Assembly: GCF_029167105.1 (NCBI RefSeq)
Contig: NZ_JARFML010000038.1
Span: 1-64,000 of the forward strand
Origin: Bradyrhizobium yuanmingense
Lineage (GTDB): Bacteria; Pseudomonadota; Alphaproteobacteria; Rhizobiales; Xanthobacteraceae
Direction of reading: 5' to 3'
Length of the DNA stretch: 64,000 bases
The notes under the pieces were generated by a model, which was given only the letters and a program-made list of their open reading frames with translations, ran no database searches and was not told the origin of the DNA. A program made the position numbers and the translations under genes. This document shows, in pieces, positions 53,906-62,400 of this stretch (position 1 is the stretch's first letter; the number at the start of each line of letters is the position of its first letter).

Positions 53906-54331
53906 ATGGCCGAGCCTGACCGAAAGCAACACCTCACACCTGGTCCGCCGGCACACTTATCAAGTGTCGGTGAGGGTTTACACGTCTCAAAAAGAGAGCG
54001 TGATTTGCTCTGCGCGCTATCCTATGTCCATCTTGCCTGCGGTCAGAGCGCACAGAGCCTGGCTCTGTTGCAAATTGTAGCTAACGAACATTCTCACGAC
54101 GTCGAGCTGCTCCGCATTCTGGTCTACGCTCTCATCTCGGAAGGCCTCGGTGACGAAGCACTGGTGGCATTGGATAGGCTTGACAAACTCGACGACGACC
54201 CGTCTTCGCGTCTGCCTTTGATGGTCTTGCGCAGTCACGCGCTGCGTCAGGCCGGCCGCATGGCCGAGGCACGCGCAATCTTCAAGAGCTATGTTTCATT
54301 GAGGAGCAACGCGGCTCCATCCGAACAATAA
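53906..54331 (+). CDS. TPR-type chaperone-like protein of the T3SS
   Basis: 141 residues with two to three helical TPR-like units (S-Y-V-H-L-A-C-G-Q-S-A-Q-S-L and L-V-Y-A-L-I-S-E-G-L-G-D-E-A-L-V-A-L then H-A-L-R-Q-A-G-R-M-A-E-A-R). Small TPR proteins of T3SS loci are chaperones for needle subunits or translocators. It starts three bases after the previous gene and ends ten bases before rhcV. Confidence 0.75.
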   Translation: MAEPDRKQHLTPGPPAHLSSVGEGLHVSKRERDLLCALSYVHLACGQSAQSLALLQIVANEHSHDVELLRILVYALISEGLGDEALVALDRLDKLDDDPSSRLPLMVLRSHALRQAGRMAEARAIFKSYVSLRSNAAPSEQ

Positions 54332-54341
54332 TAGGCTCCTC

Positions 54342-56459
54342 ATGGCCAATTTCCTACGTAGCCTCATCGTGCGCGCGCCATCCAATCCAGATTTGATGGT
54401 TGCATTGATGCTTCTTCTCGCGATCGGAATGATGATCATGCCGGTCCCGATCGTCGTGATCGACATGCTGATCGGCTTCAATCTCGGCTTTGCCATACTG
54501 CTGCTGATGGTGGCCCTGTATCTTAAGACCCCCCTTGACTTTTCGTCGTTGCCGGGCGTCATTCTGATCTCTACCGTCTTTCGTCTGGCTCTTACCATCG
54601 CAACGACGCGGTTGATTCTTGCTGAAGGAGATGCCGGCAGCATCATACATACATTCGGTGATTTCGTCATATCAGGCAATATCGCTGTCGGCATCGTCAT
54701 ATTCCTCATTGTGACCATGGTACAGTTCATGGTCCTCGCGAAGGGGGCCGAACGGGTCGCAGAAGTGTCGGCGCGCTTCACGCTCGACGCGCTGCCCGGC
54801 AAGCAGATGGCAATCGACGCGGAACTGCGCAACGGGCACATCGATCAGAACGAAGCTCGCGATCGGCGATCGGCACTGGAGCAAGAAAGCCAACTTCACG
54901 GCGCCATGGACGGCGCTATGAAATTCGTGAAGGGCGACGCCATCGCCGGGCTCATAGTTATCTGCATTAACATGCTGGGTGGCATCACAATCGGCTTGCT
55001 CTCCAAGGGCATGCCGCTGGAGGAGGCGCTGCATCAATATACGATCCTCACCATAGGTGATGCGCTAATTTCGCAGATTCCGGCGCTACTGCTGTCGATT
55101 ACAGCAGCAACCATTGTCACTCGTGTCAATGGTCCTTCGCGACTCAATCTGGGTGCCGACATCGTCAGCCAACTTACCGCCAGCACACAAGCGCTGCGGT
55201 TGGCCGCCGGCGTCCTCATTGTGATGGGGCTCGTTCCGGGTTTCCCTTTGCCTCCGTTCATCATACTGGCCGTACTCTTCGGAGCGGCGAGCTTTGTCAA
55301 TGTTGGCGTGCAGCGCGGCAAGACGGCCGCCAAGAAGGAGGTCAGTAATACCGGTACGCCTCAAAGTCCATTACAGGGTCAGAAGCGAACCTTGCCTGCA
55401 GAGGCCCTTCCAATCGCCCTCTTCCTCGCACCAAACCTTGCAGCTGCAATCGACGAAGAGGAACTCGAGGGGGTAATCGGGCGAGTTTCGGCCCTGGTCT
55501 CATCTGATCTTGGGATCACAATCCCGCGCATACCAACCAAGGTCGACCAGAACTTACCTGAATCGCAGTTCAGGATCGACGTTGAGGGAGTGCCCGTTGG
55601 GCGAGATTTTGTGGACCCGACGCAACTTATGCTCAATGACGACGTAGCGAACATTGAGTTGAGCGGTATCCCCTTTCGGCAAGAAGTAGAGACAGATCGG
55701 ATCTGGGTCGAACAAGCTCATGCGCCTGCTCTCAAAGCAGCCGGAATAGGGCATCATCGTCCGAGCGAAGTTGTCGCCTCGCGCGTTCAGTCCACATTGA
55801 CGCGCTACGCGCAACGTCTGGTGGGCATTCAGGAGACCCGGCAATTGCTGGGCCGAATGGAGCAGGAATATGCCGATTTGGTGAAGGAGGTGCTGCGCAC
55901 AACGCCGGTTCCCCGAGTCGCCGACGTCCTGCGCCGCTTACTGGACGAGGGTATTCCCATTCGCAACACTCGCTTAGTTCTGGAGGCGTTGGCCGAATGG
56001 AGTGAGCGCGAACAAAGTGTCGTATTGCTTACCGAGTATGTTCGCTCCGGTCTGAAGCGGCAGATCTGTTATCGCTATGCCAACGCACACCGTGTTGTAG
56101 CTGCCGTTATCATAGAGCGCCAAACTGAGGATATCGTGCGCGGTGCGGTGCGCGACACCGCTGTGGGTCCTTATCTCGTTTTGGAGGATCGCGAGAGCGA
56201 AATGCTGCTTTCGCAATTCCGCAAGATTCATTCGAGCATCACGCGGGGGCAGAGCCAACCCGTCATTTTGGGCTCAATGGATATCCGGCGTTTCGTCCGG
56301 GGTTTTCTCACCCGCAACGGGATCGAACTGCCTGTTCTTTCGTATCAGGATCTCGCTCCGGAGTTTACCATTCAGCCAATCGGAACCGTCAAGCTCGAGG
56401 CGTCAAAACATAAGACGTCCTCAGGAGAGCGTCGTGACCCCATCGCCGCAATCAGCTAA
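54342..56459 (+). CDS. rhcV: RhcV, export gate protein (FlhA/YscV family)
   Basis: 705 residues. The N-terminal half holds about seven to eight membrane segments. F-R-L-A-L-T-I-A-T-T-R and K-G-A-E-R-V-A-E-V-S-A-R-F are the conserved FHIPEP signature of FlhA/YscV. The C-terminal half (about 345-705) is the cytosolic ring domain with E-Q-S-V-V-L-L-T-E-Y-V-R. It forms the nonameric substrate-receiving ring. The length is standard. Confidence 0.97.
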   Translation: MANFLRSLIVRAPSNPDLMVALMLLLAIGMMIMPVPIVVIDMLIGFNLGFAILLLMVALYLKTPLDFSSLPGVILISTVFRLALTIATTRLILAEGDAGSIIHTFGDFVISGNIAVGIVIFLIVTMVQFMVLAKGAERVAEVSARFTLDALPGKQMAIDAELRNGHIDQNEARDRRSALEQESQLHGAMDGAMKFVKGDAIAGLIVICINMLGGITIGLLSKGMPLEEALHQYTILTIGDALISQIPALLLSITAATIVTRVNGPSRLNLGADIVSQLTASTQALRLAAGVLIVMGLVPGFPLPPFIILAVLFGAASFVNVGVQRGKTAAKKEVSNTGTPQSPLQGQKRTLPAEALPIALFLAPNLAAAIDEEELEGVIGRVSALVSSDLGITIPRIPTKVDQNLPESQFRIDVEGVPVGRDFVDPTQLMLNDDVANIELSGIPFRQEVETDRIWVEQAHAPALKAAGIGHHRPSEVVASRVQSTLTRYAQRLVGIQETRQLLGRMEQEYADLVKEVLRTTPVPRVADVLRRLLDEGIPIRNTRLVLEALAEWSEREQSVVLLTEYVRSGLKRQICYRYANAHRVVAAVIIERQTEDIVRGAVRDTAVGPYLVLEDRESEMLLSQFRKIHSSITRGQSQPVILGSMDIRRFVRGFLTRNGIELPVLSYQDLAPEFTIQPIGTVKLEASKHKTSSGERRDPIAAIS

Positions 56460-56504
56460 CAAGAGATAGAAATGATTGTGAGATCGTAGTTGGATCTATG
56501 TAAG

Positions 56505-57080
56505 ATGAATATCTCGCGCCGGTTGTTCTCACTTGGTCCGAGGTTGTACTCAGCCGTCCTCGCTTCCCTTACCATTCTGCTACTCGGAGGCTGCGCGAGC
56601 TCGCCTAAGCCCATTCCTTCATCGCAGCAAGAGAGCGCTCCAAAACTGCTAGGTGACAAAGAGATCGATCCTGCCATGCGCGAGCGCATTGCTTACGCTC
56701 TCCAAGCGGATGTTGACGAGGAGGCTTTGCGCGAAACATTGAAGCAGCAACCGGGCAACGTCAATGCGGCCATCCCTCTTGCGCGTGTCCTGCTGGCACG
56801 CCAGCGCCCCGATGAGGCGCTTGATGTCCTCGACAAGGTCTTACTTGCAGCCCCCGCAGACCTGCGCGCCTTGAATGCGAAGGGAGTTGTGCTTGACAGC
56901 GAGGGGCGTCACCGCGAAGCACAAGCGCTTTATCGCCAAGCTCTCGCAACGACTCCCGATAATCCGGTGCTGAGCAATAACTTAAAGCTGTCGCTCGCAC
57001 TTGATGAGGAGAAGGCCAAAGCAGGAAGCGCGAGCCTACAGCCGTTTCCGCCGCCCCATCAGGGGACGCAATCTCACTAG
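56505..57080 (+). CDS. y4yS: Y4yS, TPR lipoprotein
   Basis: 191 residues from the ATG at 56505 (AAG upstream; an alternative TTG lies at 56490). A lipoprotein signal ends L-L-L-G-G-C (Cys near 30). Two TPR units follow (A-A-I-P-L-A-R-V-L-L-A-R-Q-R-P-D-E-A-L and H-R-E-A-Q-A-L-Y-R-Q-A-L). The TadD-like layout suggests a pilotin-like role for the secretin, paired with the CpaD-like lipoprotein. Last gene of the nopC operon; a strong terminator follows. Confidence 0.85.
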   Translation: MNISRRLFSLGPRLYSAVLASLTILLLGGCASSPKPIPSSQQESAPKLLGDKEIDPAMRERIAYALQADVDEEALRETLKQQPGNVNAAIPLARVLLARQRPDEALDVLDKVLLAAPADLRALNAKGVVLDSEGRHREAQALYRQALATTPDNPVLSNNLKLSLALDEEKAKAGSASLQPFPPPHQGTQSH

Positions 57081-57233
57081 CGCCGTTGTTCGCTAACGAA
57101 ACATTTGCTGCACGGTTTGGCGGGTTGATCACGCTTCAGCCTGCACCCGCTTGAGTCGTTGTTCGGCTAACGGGGGCGCGAGTCAATTGATGCTCTATTC
57201 CCTGACGCTTGGGATCGTGTGTGGGGGCAAATG

Positions 57234-57261
57234 AAAGCCCCGGCTCGAAGCCGGGGCTTTT
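57234..57261 (+). terminator. Rho-independent terminator after y4yS
   Basis: A perfect 12-bp stem, AAAGCCCCGGCT / AGCCGGGGCTTT, with a CGA loop and a further T. Nearly symmetric, so it could also stop transcripts from the other strand. Confidence 0.9.
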
Positions 57262-57368
57262 GTTGAGCTATTCATCGCCGCGCAACTCTCACAACCGCCA
57301 CGGTGCCGTTGTTACCAGGCAACTCATCCGGTCGAAGCGGTCGGTTTCCACTCAGGCCAAGACTCCAA

Positions 57369-57393
57369 CGTAAGCCGACGATGTCGGCTTACG
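57369..57393 (-). terminator. Hairpin after nopP, possible terminator
   Basis: A perfect 11-bp inverted repeat (CGTAAGCCGAC / GTCGGCTTACG) with a 3-base loop, 44 bases beyond the nopP stop codon. The T-tract on the minus strand is weak. Confidence 0.5.
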
Positions 57394-57436
57394 CTGCTTT
57401 ACTGCCTGCCGCAACACGAAGGCTTGCAGATCCGTG

Positions 57437-58231
57437 TTACATGAAGTCACCGTCCTCGTCGGAATCTGCTGCAACTTCAGTATCGCTGTCCGCTTTGGAG
57501 AGATAGCGGCGAGAATCAGTTGCACGCTGCCATTCACCATCGCTGTTTATCTCCCACTTTCCGGACTGGGTGGGATCGAGCACCATGTCGTCCTCGTCGA
57601 CTTCAACGAATCCCATTTCTTGTGCGCGGGCTTTCGCTTCTGGATTAGCAGGACGCCAGTTCACCAACGGTCGCTCGCCGTCCTGTCGAAGTTGATGCTC
57701 GAGCAGAATATCGCCAGCATTCGTGACGAGCGGATGAGCCACCTGAAAATCGACAATTGAGGTGACATCACTTCTTCCAGGGAACTGGTCTCGCCACCTA
57801 TCGCTTTCGAACTGAGTCATGCTGAATCCGCGTTCCGTCCTTTGGAGGCCGACACTCGTATTTCCTAATTGGTAGCTGTAGTATCTGGCGTCGTCGGAAT
57901 CTCTTCTGACGGCGTACTTCTCGGCAACCTCCGCAGTGCGCCTCGCTCTTTCAGACACAAACTCAGAGTACTCCTGAGGATTGTTGGCGATCCGGTTGAT
58001 TGCGTCGCCGTGAAAGTTCCTTGCTTCTCTCCTGAATGTAGCTTGATCGATCTCGACCACGGGAGGTCTCGAAGCGAGTGAATAATTCGGATGCGAAGAT
58101 GAGCTGCCGGAGGAGTCCTGCAATCGCATTCTGGCGAACGCATCCGCGAAGTCTTGGCTTTCGCCATGCTCAGCATTATCTCCCCAATGATAGCTGTCAT
58201 CCCCGGACCAATTGTTAACTCGACCGTACAT
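57437..58231 (-). CDS. nopP: NopP, type III effector
   Basis: 264 residues, starting M-Y-G-R-V-N-N-W-S and with a polar first 60 residues (S-S-G-S-S-S-S-H). The body has R-E-A-R-N-F-H-G-D-A-I-N-R-I and L-V-N-W-R-P-A-N-P-E-A-K-A-R; the C-terminus is strongly acidic (D-S-D-T-E-V-A-A-D-S-D-E-D-G-D). NopP is a secreted phosphoprotein that decides compatibility with some soybean genotypes. A tts box lies 73 bases upstream. I identify it from overall sequence and position beside rhcV/y4yS. Confidence 0.8.
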   Translation of the reverse strand: MYGRVNNWSGDDSYHWGDNAEHGESQDFADAFARMRLQDSSGSSSSHPNYSLASRPPVVEIDQATFRREARNFHGDAINRIANNPQEYSEFVSERARRTAEVAEKYAVRRDSDDARYYSYQLGNTSVGLQRTERGFSMTQFESDRWRDQFPGRSDVTSIVDFQVAHPLVTNAGDILLEHQLRQDGERPLVNWRPANPEAKARAQEMGFVEVDEDDMVLDPTQSGKWEINSDGEWQRATDSRRYLSKADSDTEVAADSDEDGDFM

Positions 58232-58304
58232 ACCGAGCGCTCCTATGGATCATACGTCTTGCATTGTTTTCAGGTCGTTAGACCTTACCCCGCCTGTAGA
58301 CGGC

Positions 58305-58324
58305 TTAGCTGTCCGCAAGCTGAC
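58305..58324 (-). promoter_or_regulatory. tts box of nopP
   Basis: The minus strand reads GTCAGCTTGCGGACAGCTAA, 17 of 20 positions like the perfect boxes. It is 73 bases from the nopP ATG. Confidence 0.85.
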
Positions 58325-58392
58325 GCCAGCGTATGAATCGCAAACCGGCGGGCTGGTAGGTCCGAGCTGGTGATGGCGCGCAGTTGGGTGCG

Positions 58393-58706
58393 ACGCCGCC
58401 GATCCCGGCCTGATCGCGCTGATCGAGGGCGTCGAGCTCACTGAGCGTTCGTTGCTCAGCGTGCTGGAAAAGCACGGTGTGAAGAAGTTCGATCCCCAGG
58501 GCCAGAAGATCGACCCGAACTTCCAGCAGGCTATGTTCGAAGTGCCCGATGCGTCGGTACCGTCGAGCACCGTGGTCCAGGTCGTGCAGGCCGGCTACAC
58601 CATCGTCGAACGCGTGCTGCGCCCGGCGCTTGTCGGTGTCGCCAAGGATGGCACGAAGGCCGCGCCGGCGGCGAACAGCAAAGAGTCGAACAGCGCTGCG
58701 AGCTGA
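58393..58706 (+). pseudogene. grpE: grpE, C-terminal fragment
   Basis: The frame reads A-L-I-E-G-V-E-L-T-E-R-S-L-L, V-L-E-K-H-G-V-K-K-F-D-P, H-x-like N-F-Q-Q-A-M-F-E-V-P, V-V-Q-V-V-Q-A-G-Y-T-I and R-V-L-R-P-A-L-V-G-V-A, which is the beta-domain end of the GrpE nucleotide exchange factor. The N-terminal dimerisation helices are missing; no start precedes the fragment apart from an internal ATG-like position at 58452. It ends in TGA at 58704-58706. A stray piece of a chromosomal chaperone gene. Confidence 0.9.
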
Positions 58707-59205
58707 TCGTCCTTGTCCTTCAGGAGCGCGCTTGCGAGTCTCGAAGGATGAGGGGCCGGCTCTCTCAGTTCGGCCTGCATGGTCCGAGACGGCGCGCGCG
58801 TTCGTTGCCAGCTCCGATCAGCGGTCGGTATTCGCTCGTTTTTGCAAGCTCGAAGCTTTTAGCCAACCGAACTGCGTCCATCTCTGGTGGCCGATGCCTA
58901 GTCCCGATCAGCTGCGGTTCTCGCGACCGATGCAGCATTTTTCGGCGTATCCGCGCACCCTGCGCATCAGTCACAGAACACTTCGTCGGCAGGATCTTGA
59001 AAATAAAGGACGACCACGGGGGACCGTCGGATGTTCTTATTGTCCACAGGACAACAAAGAGCCGTCTCACATAATCGAAATACCTAGCTCGCTTGAGAAC
59101 GAGCGTGCGGGGGAGACCATCACGGGAGGACGTAGCGATGGAGCAAGTTTCTATTCGCCGGCCAGCGCCTTCGATCTGATCAGCGGCTTAAATCAAAAGG
59201 GACTC
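58707..59205. other. Gap without a recognisable gene
   Basis: A plus-strand frame is open through much of this stretch (into 59541), but its product shows no family resemblance and its second half is antisense to the minus-strand gene at 59206-59652. I regard it as non-coding. Confidence 0.5.
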
Positions 59206-59652
59206 TCAGCCGATTTTGTTCAAATCGGCCAGGCATCTTTCGAGGTTAACCTTGGCTTCGTTCAAGAGCCTTTGCGTCTCGCCGAGTCGCTTGAAGTCAG
59301 GTTTCACTGGGCCGGCAGCCACGGCTCTGAAGTGTTGGCAAACAGTTGTGAGATCGTTCGATATGTCCTCAAGTACGAACGCTATATTTTCGAGCGGCAC
59401 GAGCTCCGAGAAGAAGCTTTTCGAAATAGCGTCGTCCTGGCCGGTAGGGCCCTCGAACTTTACCTCGACGAATGGAACGAGGACATCGCGATTATCACGC
59501 GCAGCTCTGCCTACACTCATGACCAGCGAACTGAAGGTTGATGATATGTAGGTGAGCCGGTCGACTAGGGCGCTTCCGTATAGCATGACGGCATCGGGGT
59601 CGCTTTGCGGCTCATCTGGGCTCAAAGCACCAAGATCATCTTCAGTCGACAT
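59206..59652 (-). CDS. Small helical partner protein of the nitrilase module
   Basis: 148 residues from the ATG at 59652. The N-terminus is acidic (E-D-D-L-G-A-L-S-P-D-E-P), the rest helical (L-T-Y-I-S-S-T-F-S-S-L-V-M-S-V then L-L-N-E-A-K-V-N-L-E-R-C-L). Its first 11 bases overlap the end of the upstream 323-residue gene, so they are probably cotranslated. No known domain. Confidence 0.65.
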   Translation of the reverse strand: MSTEDDLGALSPDEPQSDPDAVMLYGSALVDRLTYISSTFSSLVMSVGRAARDNRDVLVPFVEVKFEGPTGQDDAISKSFFSELVPLENIAFVLEDISNDLTTVCQHFRAVAAGPVKPDFKRLGETQRLLNEAKVNLERCLADLNKIG

Positions 59653-60613
59653 GCTCGCTCTCCTCGCCGTATGGATGCAGTATCCCGACGGGGAATGAGG
59701 CAGGTCTCGGATTACTCACCGCTTCAATCGTGTAGACGCCATGAGCCTCGGCCTTTTTTGCCTGCACAACCCTGACTGAAAACCCTTGATATGAATTTTT
59801 TGTCGGAGCCTTCAAATATCCGGGCGCTGAAGGTGTTGGTCCGTGAAGATGGAGCAAATAATCTTCAATCGCGCGACGGATGCCTACAGCACCCGCGTTC
59901 CGTAGCCCCGCGAAATCATGAGTGTGCACCGAGCCGTGTATCGCCAAGTTAAAGAAATCCCGAACAACATCCGCGTCTGCTACAAGGTGCTGAGGATGAG
60001 TGGCTCCGACTTGCGCGAATGTCTCTCTCAACTGCGCGGGTAACCGGTCGCGGTTCTTCGATTCGCGCTTTTCGCGCCTTTCCAGCTCGAGCAAGCCGCC
60101 ACGGGTCAGGGCAAAAAGGGCAAATTTGCCTTGGGTTGTTCGTTCGACGAACCGCGCATTAGTCATCAAACGGAGAATCCTGCTGAGATTGGCATCTCGC
60201 AGATGCAGTCTCTTGGCGATCGCCGCCTTCTCCATCTGTCGCGACGGCGTGTCGCGGAGCAATCGAAGTAGTGGCAGGACGTGCTGACGATGCAAGACCT
60301 TGCTGGGACGTGCGAGCTTGGACGTGTTTATCGACATATGTAGAAGGTCGTAGAATGCTCTGAAGCGCTCCGCATAGGCAGTATTCCGCGCGCCAAGCGT
60401 TGCGCTTGTCCGTCGCAGGATATCGAACCATTCTCGTAGCTCCTGGTCACGCCGGCGGCTCTCCAAGGTGTTCCAAAGCCACGCTCCCAAAGTGGCGTAG
60501 AGGCGCTCCAGGCTTTTTTCAGACCCCTCTTTGAGGAGCTCGGAAATGACATGCCTTGCTTCGCTCGCGGTCGCTTCGCCCGTCTCTACTTTTTCCAATG
60601 CTAAATCCGACAT
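59642..60613 (-). CDS. Putative winged-helix regulator
   Basis: 323 residues. The middle part (about 110-180) reads L-R-L-L-R-D-T-P-S-R-Q-M-E-K-A-A-I-A-K-R then L-S-R-I-L-R-L-M-T-N-A-R-F-V-E, a winged-helix pattern, followed by G-K-F-A-L-F-A-L-T-R-G-G. The N-terminal 100 residues are helical. A tandem repeat lies directly upstream, consistent with autoregulation. It sits between the nitrilase-like gene (75 bases upstream) and the 148-residue gene (11-base overlap). Confidence 0.7.
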   Translation of the reverse strand: MSDLALEKVETGEATASEARHVISELLKEGSEKSLERLYATLGAWLWNTLESRRRDQELREWFDILRRTSATLGARNTAYAERFRAFYDLLHMSINTSKLARPSKVLHRQHVLPLLRLLRDTPSRQMEKAAIAKRLHLRDANLSRILRLMTNARFVERTTQGKFALFALTRGGLLELERREKRESKNRDRLPAQLRETFAQVGATHPQHLVADADVVRDFFNLAIHGSVHTHDFAGLRNAGAVGIRRAIEDYLLHLHGPTPSAPGYLKAPTKNSYQGFSVRVVQAKKAEAHGVYTIEAVSNPRPASFPVGILHPYGEESEHVD

Positions 60614-60635
60614 GGGCTAGCCCTACACCACAACG

Positions 60636-60663
60636 GTTAATAACGCTTTACAACGCTTTACTC
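60636..60663 (-). promoter_or_regulatory. Tandem GTAAAGCGTT repeat, candidate operator
   Basis: On the minus strand GTAAAGCGTT occurs twice in direct succession (about 60661 to 60642), followed by ATTAACC. It starts about 30 bases upstream of the 323-residue regulator gene and after the nitrilase-like gene, the expected place for a regulator's own binding site. Confidence 0.6.
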
Positions 60664-60688
60664 TGATTTTAGTCCCCAAATCTAGTTG

Positions 60689-61873
60689 TCAAGATCCCCA
60701 TTTGTAGGCAGCCCACACAGTGTTTTGGCCGAGTTCCTTCGGTGAAACCGCGCCGGGTTCTTTCAATAGAGGTAATATAGTACCAATACGGCGATCCATG
60801 CACGCCGTCTGGGTCGGATGCTGCACCACGAAGCTGCGGGTACCGAACCTCACCTCAACTTGCGCCGCGGTGGTCTGGTGGCCCTGCATTGTGCGGTCGT
60901 TACCCATTGACGGGACGAGCATGACGTCGACGTCGAGCTCACTAAAAGGCGTCTGGCACACGTCACAAAAATCCAGGCAAATGGCGATGCCGATCAATGC
61001 GCCTTCTGTGGCAAGGACACATACCCGGTTGCCCGCGGTGATATTTTCCATGCCCCAACCATCGTCTGCGTAAGGCGCGATTTTGTCGTAGCTCAAGCGC
61101 TCCTCTCCGTAGCCGTCGTAGATCCGGGCCCGGTTGACGGTCCCGAGGTCGGTTTTTTCATGCCAAGTCCCTGGAATCAGAATTTCGGGCGGTTCGAGCT
61201 CGTCCGTAACATCCCGGTCTCGAATGAGTTCGACGATCTTCGCACGCAGTTCCGGCGAGACAGTTAGCTCGGGCCACACAACTGCGATGCAGTTCTCCTT
61301 CAGGGCCTGAGCAATCTGCTCAGAAATTGCGTCCTCTGCTGACGGCGCTTCAACGCTGGCGACCCTGAAACGCTTATCGCCTGCTATGGAGCAAAACTCT
61401 GGCTTGAGCTCTAGGGCCTTGAACAGGCAAGCACCCATCTTCCATTTGCGCGCGTCTGAAGCCGTCGTATGCAACGTGCGAGTATCCACGACCTGGACAC
61501 GGTAGCCCTGTATCACAGCAGGCAATATCCGATGGAAGAGTAAACCCCGCTTCGAGTAGGCCTGAAGCCTTCGAGCTGGGCGCAGTGCGCTCACGCCTTG
61601 CCGCGGAATGAACCAGCATCCAAGCTGCTCGAGGTGCCACTCACTCGGCGCAATCGGCCACTGCGAACGCCGCTCAGCAAGCACCCTGTCGATTTCCCGT
61701 ATGAGGCCGCCCATCCTGGACGCCGCCAGCTCAGGCGTCTCATCGGACAACGACCACGAGAGATGGCCGTCTCCTATTGAGGAGGCGAAGCTCTCTCGTG
61801 CCTCCTCGATTTGCTTTTCCGTGAGATTCCGATAGGCCTTGTGCACGCTTCCCGGAGCATTCCTAAACAACAT
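60689..61873 (-). CDS. Nitrilase-superfamily (carbon-nitrogen hydrolase) protein
   Basis: 394 residues from the ATG at 61873. The catalytic triad of C-N hydrolases can be placed: E202 in V-V-W-P-E-L-T-V-S, K264 in S-Y-D-K-I-A-P-Y, and C299 in G-I-A-I-C-L-D-F. The N-terminal ~150 residues are outside the nitrilase fold. The coding-like frame continues about 110 bases upstream of this ATG without a start codon, so the true N-terminus may be broken or use another start. No amidase pathway gene is near; the partner genes are a regulator and a small protein. The substrate is unknown. Confidence 0.75.
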   Translation of the reverse strand: MLFRNAPGSVHKAYRNLTEKQIEEARESFASSIGDGHLSWSLSDETPELAASRMGGLIREIDRVLAERRSQWPIAPSEWHLEQLGCWFIPRQGVSALRPARRLQAYSKRGLLFHRILPAVIQGYRVQVVDTRTLHTTASDARKWKMGACLFKALELKPEFCSIAGDKRFRVASVEAPSAEDAISEQIAQALKENCIAVVWPELTVSPELRAKIVELIRDRDVTDELEPPEILIPGTWHEKTDLGTVNRARIYDGYGEERLSYDKIAPYADDGWGMENITAGNRVCVLATEGALIGIAICLDFCDVCQTPFSELDVDVMLVPSMGNDRTMQGHQTTAAQVEVRFGTRSFVVQHPTQTACMDRRIGTILPLLKEPGAVSPKELGQNTVWAAYKWGS

Positions 61874-62400
61874 GTCGAGCTCGATCAGCGCTTTTCTGAG
61901 CTCATCCCGACTGGCTTCGTGATCAGCTCCTGCCGCTTGGCAAGCTCTCGCGCTCCATTCTTCCAGGCGTCGAAGGCTGACGTTTCGGCTTGGCTATCCA
62001 CGGGCGCAGGCAAAGTTTTCGTCCAAATCAGACCAGCAATATTTTCCATCGATAGGCGTGCGCAGACGATTTTGCAATCCACTCGACTCGTTGCTCACAC
62101 TTCTCGGTCCTGTGCCGAGCGGCCAGGCCTTTCCGTTTCCAAAGATGTGCAGAGTCGCGAGGAAAATCTGCGCGAAGCACGGCGAGGGCAACGAAAAGCT
62201 GCAGCCTTGCTCCGCGAGGAAAAGCCGTGGCACCTCGGGGCATGGGCGTTTCTTCAGCGCTGCAGCTACTGCGCGGTCCAGATTACTGAGACCTGGTAGC
62301 TGTGGGCGACTGAATCCAAATCGCCGATTATGGATCAACTGCAGGCGGACTACTTTCCAGCACATCGCGATGTGAAATCCAGGCAAGTTGTCCACGTGTG
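61874..62400 (-). pseudogene. Decayed coding sequence upstream of the nitrilase-like gene
   Basis: Three minus-strand frames each show protein-like stretches: R-L-E-E-W-S-A-R-A-C-Q near 61950 (in the nitrilase frame), M-E-N-I-A-G-L-I-W-T-K near 62050, and V-E-W-I-A-K-S-S-A-H-A near 62090. This suggests that the gene once began further upstream and has suffered indels. Confidence 0.35.

Noticed and set aside
58765..59070. Minus-strand 101-codon frame
   Set aside because: No start context, no family resemblance, and it lies within a decayed region.
58549..59541. 330-codon plus-strand frame after the grpE fragment
   Set aside because: It begins inside grpE in another frame and its second half is antisense to a more credible gene at 59206-59652.
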